From Lumnitzera littorea (Eukaryota > Streptophyta > Magnoliopsida > Myrtales > Combretaceae): a stretch of DNA of 64,000 nucleotides. The stretch spans positions 90,910,463 through 90,974,462 of the forward strand of contig JAMXBB010000001.1 in the NCBI GenBank assembly GCA_024138015.1. Reading direction: 5' to 3'. Shown here in pieces: positions 23,330 to 34,192 of this stretch. Each line of letters starts with the position of its first letter. Position 1 is the first letter of the stretch. The translations under genes and the position numbers were made by a program. The notes under the pieces are model-generated. The model was not told the origin of the DNA. It searched no databases and saw nothing but the letters and a program-made list of their open reading frames with translations.

Positions 23330-24100
23330 ACTAAGGGTCAAGAAGTTGTTTACTGATCTAGAGAATGCCTTGCAAGACAAGGAGAAGGTGTTGAAGGAAG
23401 CCACTATAGCTAGGGTTAAGGAGGTTAATGTTTAAAGAGAACTAGATATCATAAGGTCCATTATGGAAAAAATGTTAAAGGATGAAAGGGCCTTCAAAGA
23501 TCATATTTTCAAGTTAGAGGGGTAAATCAGGTTGTAGGATAAGTAGATGCTAGATGTAGAGGAAGTGATGGGTCAAGTGAGGCAAGATATCTTAGAGGAC
23601 TATTGAAATAATGCTAAGTTTCACAAACTTTAGTTCAAGATAGCTAAAGAAAGCTAAGAATATCTAATGAGGTTGGTCTTGGAGTGAGATCCTAGTTATG
23701 ATTTGGGTTGGCTAAGAGAGAGGATGGAAAGGGAAGCTCATCCCCTTACTCTAAACCTACTTAAGTTGAGCTACAATATGTTTGCAATAGTAGATATCGA
23801 TGATGTAGGGATGTATGAGCCCTTGCAAAGCACATCTCTACTCTTCCTCTAGGAGGTCTTTATGAGGGTCCCAACTCATCTCAAGGTCTACCCTTAATTG
23901 TGGAGATACTAATCGTAGAAAGCTTCTTTGACTTCAAGCCATCTAAATAAGATGCTTAAGGATCAAATCTTTTACCCATAAAATAGTTATAGTTGTCTCC
24001 TATCTTTTATATATTTGTATACATTGGCTATGGTGCTAGTCTGAGGGAGTAAGTGCTATTAGGCATTCTTTAATGAAATTGTTATTTTGAATTATGTTTT
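23330..24100 (+). pseudogene. Coiled-coil ORF remnant, opposite strand to the Tat-like gag
   Basis: On the plus strand a frame with scattered stops reads KLFTDLENALQDKEKVLKEA, then DIIRSIMEKMLKDERAFKDH, later EEVMGQVRQDILEDY and DLGWLRERMEREAHPLT. The charged heptad-like pattern predicts a coiled coil. It lies between gag and the 3' LTR of a minus-strand element and reads antisense to it. Some Tat-lineage elements (for example Grande) carry an antisense ORF in this place, so this is a candidate, but sequence homology to those was not shown. Confidence 0.4.
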
Positions 24101-24449
24101 CTTGTGTTAAAATGTTGGTTATATAAAGTCATAGAGAGTTAAGGTGATTATCCCCTTCAACAACTTTAGTCAAACATGAGTAGGGTCAATAAAGTGTTAT
24201 GTTTATTGGTGATAAGGAGTCTATTTTCCTATATAAGGTATCCTCTTATTAAGTATTGACTTAGTATATTGAGTATCTCAATGTAATAACTTACTATGAC
24301 CAAGGACCCTTTTCCTTATCGAGAGTGTTCGCTTGTTAGGAACTAGTCTTAAGGGGATATGAGCCTAACCAATGAGTTCTTCATCAGGCACTAAGTAGAA
24401 TAACCCATCCCTGAACCTATAAAAAGGTAGGGATACCTCATAGACTCGT

Positions 24450-24690
24450 GATAAAGGTTAGGGGCAACTTGTTTTACTTATTATAAGATAGAGGCTGCCT
24501 TTGCTACTTATGATGGGGTAAAGGTTGAGGTATTACTTAAAAGGAGGGATATGACCTATCTAAAGATTAAAATAGCCTTGTTTAAGCTATTAATAGGTAA
24601 AGGTTGCCTTTGCTGGCAATACGAAGGTAAAGGTTGAGAATGCTTGTAGGTTGATGATGAACGATTGAGTAAAGGTTGAGACATGTTAAG
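24450..24690. repeat. Irregular array of a TAAAGGTTG motif
   Basis: Five occurrences of TAAAGGTT(A/G) occur at about 24452, 24519, 24598, 24628 and 24670, each followed by a variable 20-65 bp. The flanks (GAGG/GAGA or GCCTTTGCT) also recur. This looks like a worn minisatellite inside the Tat-like element. Confidence 0.5.
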
Positions 24691-25199
24691 AGGTCGAGCT
24701 TCTAAGTCATTGAAGAGCAACTAAGCTAAGAATTTAAATTGAAGTAGGTGCGTTTGTGGTTTGCTCATGTGTTACTAAAGAGCGATCAAGCTTTCAGAGA
24801 GTTAGATTGCATTGTATAGCGAGCAAAATAAAGTTTCACTATTAATAATGCAATTGTATTGTCAAGGCCATTTCTTCGGAGTTTTGGTTTATCATGTGTT
24901 TAACACTAGTTGATGGATCAATCAATGATGCCTCAAGATCCGCATGCATTTATCAATAAGGACTTTATATCGTATTCAATTCAGCCTTGTTTTATAGGTT
25001 GGTTAGTAGACATATTCTTGAAGGAAACCTCATTAGATGGCATCTTCTAAGACATTCTTGAGTTATGTACAGGCAACAGTGGTATAGCCCATGTCTTTGT
25101 GAAAGGCATAATATTTCAAAGTGCCAACAAGTTAAGTTGTTACACCTGTTTTTGGGCTAAGTAAGAATGTCTTAACCTCAAATTTCAAGTAGGATCTAA

Positions 25200-26326
25200 T
25201 CCTATAGTTTGAGGAGTTGGTGGTACTCCTTACAATGTCAAATATTCCCTTATTTATGGGCCTATTATGGTCATTAAGTCAAATTGCTCTATTGTCATTA
25301 AAGTGAGGGCTACTCTAATTCATGTCAGATTCCCTTTGGTCTTTTCTTTTATCTGCAAGCTGTTGCTTGGATTGTCTTTATGTTAGAATATTGTCATCCT
25401 AACCGATGTACTTTGTTACTTGGGCTTGGAATTTAGAAATTTTTTTAGTTTTTTTCTTGGTAATTAAGTAAAAGAATTGACATCGGTCTTTTACTCCCAT
25501 AATGGTAACATTAAGTGCTCTATTCATATTGAAATTCAAGATCATGATCATAGTAGAAGTGTATCTTGCTAAGTATCTTTGGAGTGTTTCATTAGGTCGC
25601 TAAAGGATCAATGTTTGGGATAATTGTCCTTAAGGCTAGAGATTGAGTTCAGCAGGAGGTCTCAATACCATGTCTAGGTTATATTAGTAAGCTGCCTATA
25701 AAGGCCTTACATGCAGTGATGCTAAAGATGTTGAGGAGCTCTATCTAAGCATAGTAGTAAAATAAATGTATGATTGGATCAGTATTCTTATTATATAAAT
25801 AATTGGAAAATTTGTATATGAGCAAAAAGAGGCTTGTCTTGGAATGCCTATATAGCATTGTCTAATTGTATAGGCATCATAGGGATCTCTTGATTAGGAC
25901 CCTTTAATGTTGGTTAGGTGCTTAGTCATGAGATTAATTTATTAAGGGGGTCTATTCAACTAACCACTATGGAGGTGGTACATGAGACAAATCAATAGAA
26001 GCCTGATTGCTCTATTTGGTCCATGGGGCTGGAACATTTATAGGGTATGAGGAATTGTTTCCCTTCACTAGTCGATGTGTTGTAATAACGTAAGGTTTTC
26101 TTGAACTTGTTGACAAAGAGTTGCTACCTCTACCCTAAGTTGTTGAGCTTTTTTTTTTTTTGTAAAAAATTAGCCATTTGTTGCTTCAAGAGAGCAAATA
26201 GATCATTGTTTTGTTGTTGTCCTCATTTTAAGGGCTTTCCTCCTTGCTCACATTATGTAATAGAGGATCTAATTAAGGGTTAGATGGAAAGGGAGGTGGT
26301 AAGCTATTTGCTTGTGCTTTAGCCAT
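25200..26326 (-). pseudogene. Tat-like gag remnant
   Basis: The minus strand opens at the ATG at 26324-26326 (MAKAQANSLPPPFPS), about 65 bases inside the right LTR. Further on, in shifting frames with stops, it gives CKAFIGSLL (about 25690-25730), resembling the CRAF..L.G.A..W block of Tat-lineage gag, and VTIMGVKDRCQFFYLITKKK, resembling the conserved ..GL....F..SL.K.PP segment. It is heavily decayed. Assignment rests on the spacing of these blocks and position after the 5' LTR. Confidence 0.5.
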
Positions 26327-26390
26327 GGTTTTATATTTAAGCCATAAACGATGGACACAACTTATCAATTGTGAATTCTTAACAAAAGGA

Positions 26391-26782
26391 TGTTCAACCC
26401 AGATCTGGCTTAAGACTAATGGATTAGGCTTGTACTAGTAGCAAAAGTGAGCTATCGGGGGATGTGGATGTAGTCTTAAGCTAGTGTACTCTGACACTTA
26501 AGCTAATAGAATTATCTAGAATAAATAACCAAGTAAGAGAATAATAGGGAGGCAATTGCAAGGTTTTTAGTCTCATTACTTGAAGAAGGCCTGTTGATAT
26601 TCATAGGAATGGAAAGGAGGGATTGATATCCTCCCTTATCTCAAATATGGTATCTAAGAATCTTAGGATATGGTCATATTACTATATTTGCTAGATATGC
26701 CTTTTTTCACTCCCATTAATTAAATGCACCACATGCTATGTTGATCCTAAGAAGGCTTAAGGCAAAAATACTTTACTAACTA
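26391..26782 (-). repeat. Right (5') LTR of Tat-like element
   Basis: Starts TGTTCAACCC on the plus strand and aligns with 19480-19885. The sequence after 26782 changes immediately to Ty1/copia RNase H coding on the minus strand, which sets the right boundary. Confidence 0.65.
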
Positions 26783-28950
26783 TAAGTATGTCAACAACTT
26801 AGTCCTCGTATCTATGTTGCAACTACTAGTTTTTCTTCAATTGTTGATAAAGTAACAATTAATTGCTTCTTTGAACTCTATGAAATAACCCCTAAAGCCA
26901 TCATGAATATTATAATCAAATATAACTTTGTATCATTAAGTACACGTATATAACCTCTCTCGATAAAACAAAAAGAAAAAATCTACTTTTTCACTATTGT
27001 TATAGAAAAATTCATATTTAATGGTTCTTTTTATTATAAGTACTAGAAAATCTTCTTTGCAACTAGAAACTATATCTCCCTTAGGCATTCTATATATCTA
27101 TAAATAAGATTTATAACATGTATGATATTTAACCTCATAGCAATCAAATATAACAAGTATTCAACCCTTTTTCCATCAAGAATTTTTATGAGCTTTAGAC
27201 TTGCTTCAAAAAATGCGTTAACAAAATTGCAAATTTTCAATTGAAACTTGCTCAAATTTTTTTTTTTTTTTTAGCATACTTATTTTGAGAAATAAAATTT
27301 CTATGTGTAGACTACATCACTTCAATGCCTACAAATAATGCCTCTTTTCAAGATCAAACATGTCAAAATTCATTCGCTATAGATATTTTGAATTTGTCAA
27401 ACATGGCACTATCATTGCCAGTGAAAACAAAATCATTGACGTACATGCAAACAATAAAAATTGTATGCTCATATAAACAATTTTTAAATCCCTCCTTACA
27501 AAAATAAGCATCCATATAGTTATATCAAGTACATAAAGCTTGTTTTAATCTATATAATGTTTTTTTAAGTTTATAAACCTTACTTTCACTTACAAGCTTT
27601 ATGTAACCAAGAGGTTGATTGATAGGTATCTATTCCGAAATGTTCATTTTCTTTTTCTTTCTTTCTTTTTTTCTTTTCTTTTTTTTTTTTAAGGGGGTGG
27701 GGGTTGGTCTTGGTTGGCAAAAGACAAGGCCTATTCTTGAACATTATCATATAGGAATTCCAATTTCACATCCAATCAAAATATATGCTGTGAAAGTTAT
27801 AATGCCAGTGCAATTAAGAGCAAAGACTTCTTTATAAGTCACTCCAAAATTCTCGCTTCTAGCTACTAAGTATGCTTTATACTTTTCAACTTCTCTATTT
27901 TCTTGCAATTTTGTCTTGTACACCCACTTGACACTAATTGTCTTTTACCCTTTTAGAAGATCAATGAAGTCTTAAGTGTTATGCCATTCAATGGTTGCAA
28001 TTTCTTCATCCATTGCCTTTTTCAATTTTAATTCTTTGATAGCTTCTTCAATAGCTATAGATTCATAGTTAGAAGAAGAAATAAAATATATAAGTAGGTC
28101 CTTGGATTAGGTAATTCCCGTTACTTTATAATTGGTCTTTAGTACATAGCATTTTCTAACACATTATGGTCATTTTTCAATTTTAGCTTGTACAGGCAAG
28201 TTTGGAGCATTTCTTGGCCCATCTATGATATGATGATAATTTTTTGTTAGGTGGTGCCTTTCCTCTATATTAACTCAATCAAAGTTAATAGGAATATCCT
28301 ATTCAACAACATTATTGTTCTACGGCAAATAACTTTCTTCATAGAAGTTTACATCACGACTAATGACAATTTTCTTAATGTTAAGATTATAAAGTTGATA
28401 AGTTTTTTATTGATCACTAATACCAAGAAAAAATGCATATACCTCTCTTATCACCTAGCTTTGTCCTCTTTTGGTATGGAAATTGGAATGCAAGCATATA
28501 TAACTCACCTCAAAATTTTGAAATGATCTATAGTTAGTTTTTGCCTACTCCATAATTTCTTTGGTGTCATATTTAGGACAACAAATAAGGGACTTCTACT
28601 CAAAATGTGAATGTTCCAATTGACTACTTTATGCTAGAAAGCTTTTGAGATGCCACTCCTTATTAAAAGGTTTTCCATCATATTCAAAATAATGTGGCCT
28701 TTTCACTTACAAACTCCATTTGGTTGAGATTTATAAATAAAAAATGGTGAAGAGAGACAACCGAGTTGGCACTATGGTGTAAGTACAATGGAAAGAACAA
28801 ACTTCAATGGTTGCAACTTGATAATTTTTATAAGATTCAAGGTTAATGTTCCTTAAGGCCATTTATTTGGAGGCAATAAAGAAGAAATATAATAATTATT
28901 ATTGAAAGACTTCCTATTACATTATTTACTTGGAATTTGGTCCAAAAATT
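26783..28950 (-). mobile_element. Ty1/copia retrotransposon remnant (IN-RT-RNase H)
   Basis: Minus-strand frames, broken by stops and indels, give the copia order. Integrase C-terminal part near 28300-28650 has YQLYNLNIKKIVISRDVNFY. RT near 27640-28010 has ISVKWVYKTKLQEN and VEKYKAYLVAR. Further RT near 27380-27500 has YEHTIFIVCMYVNDFVFTGN (the YVDD box reads YVND). Connection and RNase H near 26820-27250 have INLIYRYIECLREI and GVIS, SSKKQLIVTLSTIEEKLVV. Both the 5' part (gag, protease) and LTRs are missing. The Tat-like element abuts the RNase H end, so it probably inserted there, followed by loss of the copia 3' end. No function remains. Confidence 0.85.
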
Positions 28951-29335
28951 TTTATGCTCGATGACCTTTCTATTCCCTCTCTAAAGAGAATGGTTATTGC
29001 CTTATGAAAGATGTAATTTTCGATTTCCTCACCATAGGAAATAAAAAGTTGAGGTAATGGATAATTATATTCTTAATCAATGATAACACTTAATTGACTT
29101 TTAGTTATATCCCAACATATTTATATCTTTTTTTATAAATCTAATTTAATAATGTAATTAATAAGATAAAATAAATAATGAAATAATTACTTCCTATAAT
29201 AAATAATTACATAAAATGAATATTGGAATTCATATTTCTAAACTACTCCTAATAATAATCATTCTCAAAGCATAATTTTTCTATTACCTATTTATTCTAC
29301 TGTAGAAAGTAAATGATTGTAGCATATGGTGCGTA
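28951..29335. other. AT-rich spacer between two retrotransposon remnants
   Basis: No gene or clear repeat seen. It lies between the copia remnant and the TGTTA start of the next LTR and may include unrecognised copia 5' sequence. Confidence 0.4.
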
Positions 29336-29695
29336 TGTTACGGGCATATTCCTCCTAATGCTCTCGTGCAATACCTAATATTCTTGATCATACTAAGGAA
29401 AGCTAAGTCAGCATACAAACACTTACACAATTTTTAGAGAGAGAAAGTAAAGAGAGAAACTTTTATATACAATAAATTACTCAATATCTAAATAAATATA
29501 ACCGAGGGAGGAATCACCCCCATATATACGAAAGGCTTATACGAATGAATGACCAAGATTAATTTGACTTAATAATTATAGTTTATCTACACCAACCATA
29601 TACACCTACCTTACCTACTTAATGTACAAAATATCTAGATATTTCTAGAGACCTTCTAGAATATTCTAATCTTCTAGAATCTTTAGTGCTTCTAA
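29336..29695 (-). repeat. Truncated 3' LTR of chromovirus copy 2
   Basis: Aligns with 33743-34090, sharing TTAGAGAGAGAAAGT-like and ACCTTCTAGAAT blocks. About 100 bp at its inner end are missing, replaced directly by integrase coding sequence. Confidence 0.8.
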
Positions 29696-30480
29696 ATAGA
29701 TCTTTTTAGATAAGCTTGAGCTAAATCCCTACTCTCTTGCCATTCCCTCACAAACCTATATGTTGGAGGGCTACTTCTAATATATCCTATGGCAACTGTA
29801 CAAGGGGTTAAAGGTTGCTTCCCCAAGATGTTCTTAAAATGACTTTGACTTATGGAATCTAGGAGTTTCACCCAATCCTGGTGATTTACTCCTACAAAGT
29901 GCCTTAAGTATAATTCCATGAGAGCATTCACTCACTTCGTTTGTCTATCTGTTGGGGATGGAGACTAGTTGAGAAACTTAATTGTGACCTTAACAATTTG
30001 AATAATTCCATCCAAAACTTCCTTGTAAATTGCCCATCTCAATCACTAATAATGCTCTTCGGCAAGCCCTAATACTTCATTACATGCTTTAAGAATAACT
30101 AGGCCGCCTTATCTGTGAGGCATTCCTTAGTAGCAAGAATGAAAGTGGCATACTTTGAAAAGTGATCTACTACAACCATAATAGTGTCACACCCTTCTAA
30201 TTTTGGAAAACTGATGATAAAATCCATAATGATACTCTCCTAAGGTTCATTAGGGACTAGTAGGGGCTCTAGTAAGCTAGTTCTGGCCTTTTGCTCCACC
30301 TTGTCTTGTTGGCAAATAAGACAAGTCCTGACATAATTCTTCACATCATCTCTTAAGTGGGGCTAAAAGTACCTTTCTTCTTTTAAGGCTTAGGTATGAT
30401 GCATACCCGGATAGCCAGCCCATTTTGAGTCATGGCATTCATTGATTATTTCTTTCCTTATGCTCAATGTCTAGGGCACA
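29692..30480 (-). pseudogene. Integrase core remnant (chromovirus copy 2)
   Basis: From high to low coordinates the minus strand gives the zinc finger (YVRTCLICQQDK), the core with MDFIISFPK and TIMVVVDHFSKYATF, then ELYLRHFVGVNHQDWVKLLD and REWQESRDLAQAYLKRSI, where coding stops at the LTR junction. The frame carries stops (for example YF-stop-P and SD-stop-DG) and shifts at the QTDGQTE position. The same in-frame TAA before the AL(V/K)EE segment seen in copy 1 is present. The SH3-like C-terminus and chromodomain are absent. Confidence 0.82.
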
Positions 30481-31760
30481 TATATTCGACAATCTTACAT
30501 GTAAATTAATCCTTACTCTTTCCAGAACCTTTTTATCTTAGCTTCTTTACATTGAGTCAGTAAAGCCTTCTCCACTTCATCTTCTTCTATCCCTTCTTTA
30601 AGCCATGTTAAGAGATTCGTTTCCAATTTGCTAATAGCTACTATCTCCACTCTTCAACTAAGTGCATCAACTATTACATTGGTTTCCCCTAACTTACACT
30701 CTATATGAAAGTCAAATTCTATTAAGAAGACTTGCCATCAGGCTTACATCGAGGAGAGCTTCCTTTGTCTATAAAAATAGCTTACAATCACATTATTTGT
30801 CCTTATCATGAACTTCCCTCCAAAGGGATAATGCCTCCATACTTATAAATAATGAACAATTACAGTCATCTCCTTCTCATGTACTATATACTTCCACTCG
30901 GTTTCATTCAATTTTCTACTCTCAAAGGTTATTAGGTGTCGATCTTACATCAAGACTCCCCCAATAGTAAAGTTACTAGCATCCTTATAAACTTTAAAGG
31001 ACTAGTTTAAGTTTGGGAGGGCAAGAACTGGTTCCTTTGTAATTGCCATATTTAAGGCATTAAAAGCCTTTTATCTCTCCTCGTTTCACTCACAAGGGGC
31101 ATTTTTCTTGAGCAATTTTATTAAAGGAGTAGCTATCTTTGAATACCTTTGAATTAATCTTCTATAGTAATTTGCCAATCTAAGGAATGATCTCAATTTT
31201 GTGGGCTTCATAGGCTTCTTCTATTCCTTAATTGCACGAAATTTTCTACTATCTATGCAAATTAACCCTTTACCTACAATATGGCTAAGGAATGCTACTT
31301 CTTCTTACATAAAGATACACTTTTCTCTTTGTACATGTAACTCATTTTCTCTTAATGCTTGGAACATTAGCTGGAGGTATGGTACATGTTGTTCCATTGT
31401 ATGGCTATAAACCATTATATCATCTAAATAAATCACCCCAAAGCAATCTAGAAATGAGGCTAATACTCTATTCATAGGTGTTACAAAAGGTAGCTAGTGC
31501 ATTAGTGAGCATAAATGGCATCACTAAAAATTTGAAAGCTTCATACCTGGGGACACACATCATTTTAGGCTCATATCCTTTAGCTATTCTAACTTGATGA
31601 TATCTCAACCAGAGATCAAACTTTGAGAAGTATCATGCCTCACCCAATTGGTTAAAGATATCGAATACTAAGGGAGCCATCATGCCTCTTTTGAAACAAC
31701 ACTAAGGCTCCAAATGGTGCCTTCAACGGTTGAATAAAGCCTACCTCCAATAATTCATTC
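30481..31760 (-). pseudogene. RT and RNase H remnant (chromovirus copy 2)
   Basis: The YLDD box survives (VIYLDDIMVYS, about 31405-31440), and the frame around LRSFLRLANYYRR is recognisable near 31160-31210. RNase H near 30600-31060 aligns with copy 1 but has several stops and indels. Not translatable. Confidence 0.78.
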
Positions 31761-31839
31761 AATCAACATCTAAGTTCTTTTGGTTCCTTAATTAGCATAT
31801 GATATGGCACTACTACTGGTGGCTTTACTCCATGTTCTA

Positions 31840-32610
31840 GTTCAATCTAATGATCAACTTCTTTTCTTGGAAGAAGTTTCTTTGATAGCTCAACTAGCAT
31901 GACATCCTTGAATTCTTCAAGTAACTCCCCCTACTGTAGGTGGTACTTCTTCTTGCTTCTTTACCTCATCCTCCATCTTTAAGGTAACTAGATATGTTGT
32001 CTCATTCTTTTTTAGACCTTTGACCAATTGAATTGCCGAGAGAAACTTAGTAGCTTGGTATGTCTGTCGAGTTACTATAATAGTGCATTGGGCCTTCCCA
32101 TCTAACACACAAAGACAGTTGGCTTAAGGAATGATCAAGCATTGATGTTGTCCAAGAAATCCATATTGGTCATAAACTTAAAATCATTTAATGGTATCAC
32201 CTCAATGGATACTTTCTTGCTCCATCCTCCAATGCGTAACTCCACTTCTTTAGCTACCCTAATTGTAAAGACCCCCCAAGAGTTGATGGTTTTGAGCCAA
32301 GTCTTAGCCTTCTTAATCTTCAACCCTAGCTTACTGGCTGTTCCCTCAAAGATAAATAGGTGATAAGTGTCAGTATCAATAAATGCATTCATTTTCGTAC
32401 TTGCCAGCATCACCTTTGAATACATTAATCCCTTATGCTTATTAGTTACTTGAGTTTTCATGGCTCCAACGACTTGTAGTAAGCTTAGTTAAGCACCTTC
32501 CCCTTCATCTAAGCTTCCATTTACCACTAAGGTTGCTAATTGATCCTTCTTAGGTGCTTCCTAACATAATGAGGCCTATTACAAAAATAGCATTTCAACT
32601 TGCATAGCCT
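31840..32610 (-). pseudogene. Protease and zinc-knuckle remnant (chromovirus copy 2)
   Basis: The frame 32135-32461 carries the protease with the active site changed to FIDTDTYHLFIF: the catalytic D-T-G-A of the family reads D-T-D-T. The zinc knuckle CYFCNRPHY (about 32565-32600) loses its last cysteine to a frameshift. The frame at 31917-32108 is the protease-RT linker (QATKFLSAIQLVKGLKKNE, as in copy 1). Confidence 0.8.
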
Positions 32611-32639
32611 TCCCCGTCACCATCCCTCCATTCTTGAGT

Positions 32640-33725
32640 CCTCCCTTATTTACCGTCTTGGTCTTCTACTCTCGCTTTCCCCTTGGAAGAATTGCCACCC
32701 TTCTCTTTTTCATATCCACCCTTCCTTTTACTCGTTAATGGTACAGACTCAATCTTCTTGAATTCCACTATGCCTTTAGGTACTGCGATGGCTTTGGAAA
32801 TATCTTCTACCCCTCTTCTCTTTAGTTCTAACTTTGCCCATGGCTTTAGCCCATCAAGGAACATGATGAGGGCATCTTTTGTGTTAAGATCTAAGATTTC
32901 CAACATCAATTCAGAAAATTCCTGTACATAATGTTTTATCTCACCCTTATGGGTTAGATGATGCAACTTAAACCTTAGCTTCCTTGGAAGCATTTTGATG
33001 AGAAAATTGGCCCTTAAGTTATTGGACAAACCTCACCGAAGTGTTAATCTCATTTGCCTTTCTATACCACCAAACCATAGCAGGATCCTTTAAGTACATA
33101 GCAGCAGTACATACCTTGCCCAGTTCATCCAAGATCTCAATAGCATTGAAGTACTGCTCTAAGCCTAACAAGAAATTATCCACTTCATAAGAAGAACTTG
33201 TTCCCTTGAAGTATTCAACCTTTGGATTATCCACCCTATGAGCCAACTGGATAGTAACACCATTGGCTACTATTGTTTAGCAAGCTACTAGTCAATTCTT
33301 CAAGTCGTCAATTTCCTAGTACATAGCCATAATAATAGCATCAATCTTAGCCATATAAGCTTCTTCCTTGGCTTCTAACGTATTCATCATATTGTATAGC
33401 ATCTGCCTCTTCTCCTCCATCACATCATCTCACTACTTCAGCTCTTCTAAGGCTTGATTTAAAGCCCCCTATAATTCACCACGAAGTTCTTCCTCCAACT
33501 CCTCTAAGCTATCTTGGTACTCAACCAATTGCTCCTTTACCTCCGCAATACTTAACTCTACCTTATCCATTATGGTAAGAAGTAAGTTTAACAAGTCCTT
33601 AGACTTGGCCCTTTACCTGACCATTTGGCATTCCCCTTGGTAAGCTTGTTCCTTAACCATGAAGACTTTATTGTCACCTCCAAAAAAACATCTTCCTTGA
33701 CTAAGATTTTAGCTCTCCCTTAACT
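32640..33725 (-). pseudogene. Gag remnant (chromovirus copy 2)
   Basis: Two overlapping open pieces, 32646-33029 and 33019-33246, cover the capsid: EVDNFLLGLEQYFNAIEILD, KVCTAAMYLKDPAMVWW and LRFKLHHLTHKGEIKHYV. This copy keeps the GLEQYF segment that copy 1 has lost. The N-terminal coiled coil (33250-33700) is interrupted by stops. Confidence 0.82.
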
Positions 33726-33728
33726 TAG

Positions 33729-33740
33729 TCTTTGATACCA
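33729..33740 (-). other. Decayed primer-binding site of chromovirus copy 2
   Basis: The minus strand reads TGGTATCAAAG beside the 5' LTR, differing from copy 1's TGGTATCAGAGC by a G-to-A change and later bases. Confidence 0.75.
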
Positions 33741-33742
33741 CC

Positions 33743-34192
33743 TGTCATAGGTAGATTCCTCTTAACGGTACCATACGACACTTAGTGTTTCTAACCATAT
33801 TAAGGAAGATTAAGTAGACTTACAAACACTCACACAATTTTTAGAAAGTAAAAGTAGAGAGAGAAACTTTTATATCAAATGAATTACTCAATGTTTGAAT
33901 GAATATAGTTAAGGAGGGATCACCCCTACATATACAAAAAGCCTATGTGAATGAATGGTTAAGATTAATTCGATCTAATAATTACAATTCATCCGTACCT
34001 ACCATATCTACTTACCCTACCTATTTAATGTACACAATATTTGGATATTCCTAGAGACCTTCTAGAATCTTCTAATCTTCTACAATCTTGAATGCTTCCA
34101 AAAGCTTCCATTGGACTTAGGCCTTATTTGTTTGACTTGGGCTTCAATCATTCCCCATCCATGGGCTTTAGGAACCTTTTGGATATAGTAAC
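33743..34192 (-). repeat. 5' LTR of chromovirus copy 2
   Basis: Starts TGTCATAGGTAGATTCC on the plus strand, matching the copy 1 LTR start (TGTCACGGGCGGATTCC), and fades out near GGATATAGTAAC where copy 1 has GGTCCATAACA. About 450 bp. Confidence 0.8.

Larger units (their letters stand above)
19480..26782 (-). mobile_element. Degenerate LTR element with Tat-like gag, no pol recognised
   Basis: Direct repeats of about 400 bp bound this region: 19480-19885 and 26391-26782 share CTTAAGACTA, AATAAGAGAATA-like blocks, ATATGGTATNTAAGAATCT and TTTGCTAGATATGCCTTTT. A decayed gag lies on the minus strand next to the right LTR, so the element reads minus. The 6.5-kb interior contains no RT, integrase or protease that I can see. 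It also contains an opposite-strand coiled-coil ORF remnant (23.3-24.1 kb) and a fold-back element (21.76-22.66 kb). Gag without pol suggests a non-autonomous derivative of the Tat lineage; loss by decay is the alternative. The LTRs are strongly diverged, so it is old. AAGT lies outside both ends, a weak target-site candidate. Confidence 0.65.
29336..34192 (-). mobile_element. Chromovirus copy 2, older and deleted relative of copy 1
   Basis: Same family and orientation as the element at 1164-6579. The LTR, gag, protease, RT, RNase H and integrase sections align in order. Shared text includes CYFCNRPHY, the EFSELMLE gag block, YLDDIM, MVVVD and YLRHFVG. Decay is much heavier: no domain is open for more than about 130 codons. 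The integrase C-terminus, chromodomain, polypurine tract and the inner end of the 3' LTR are gone (junction near 29695). Full original length would have been about 5.5 kb. Confidence 0.88.

Noticed and set aside
27619..27837. 72-codon frame starting in a phenylalanine run
   Set aside because: It is driven by a T homopolymer and overlaps minus-strand copia RT.
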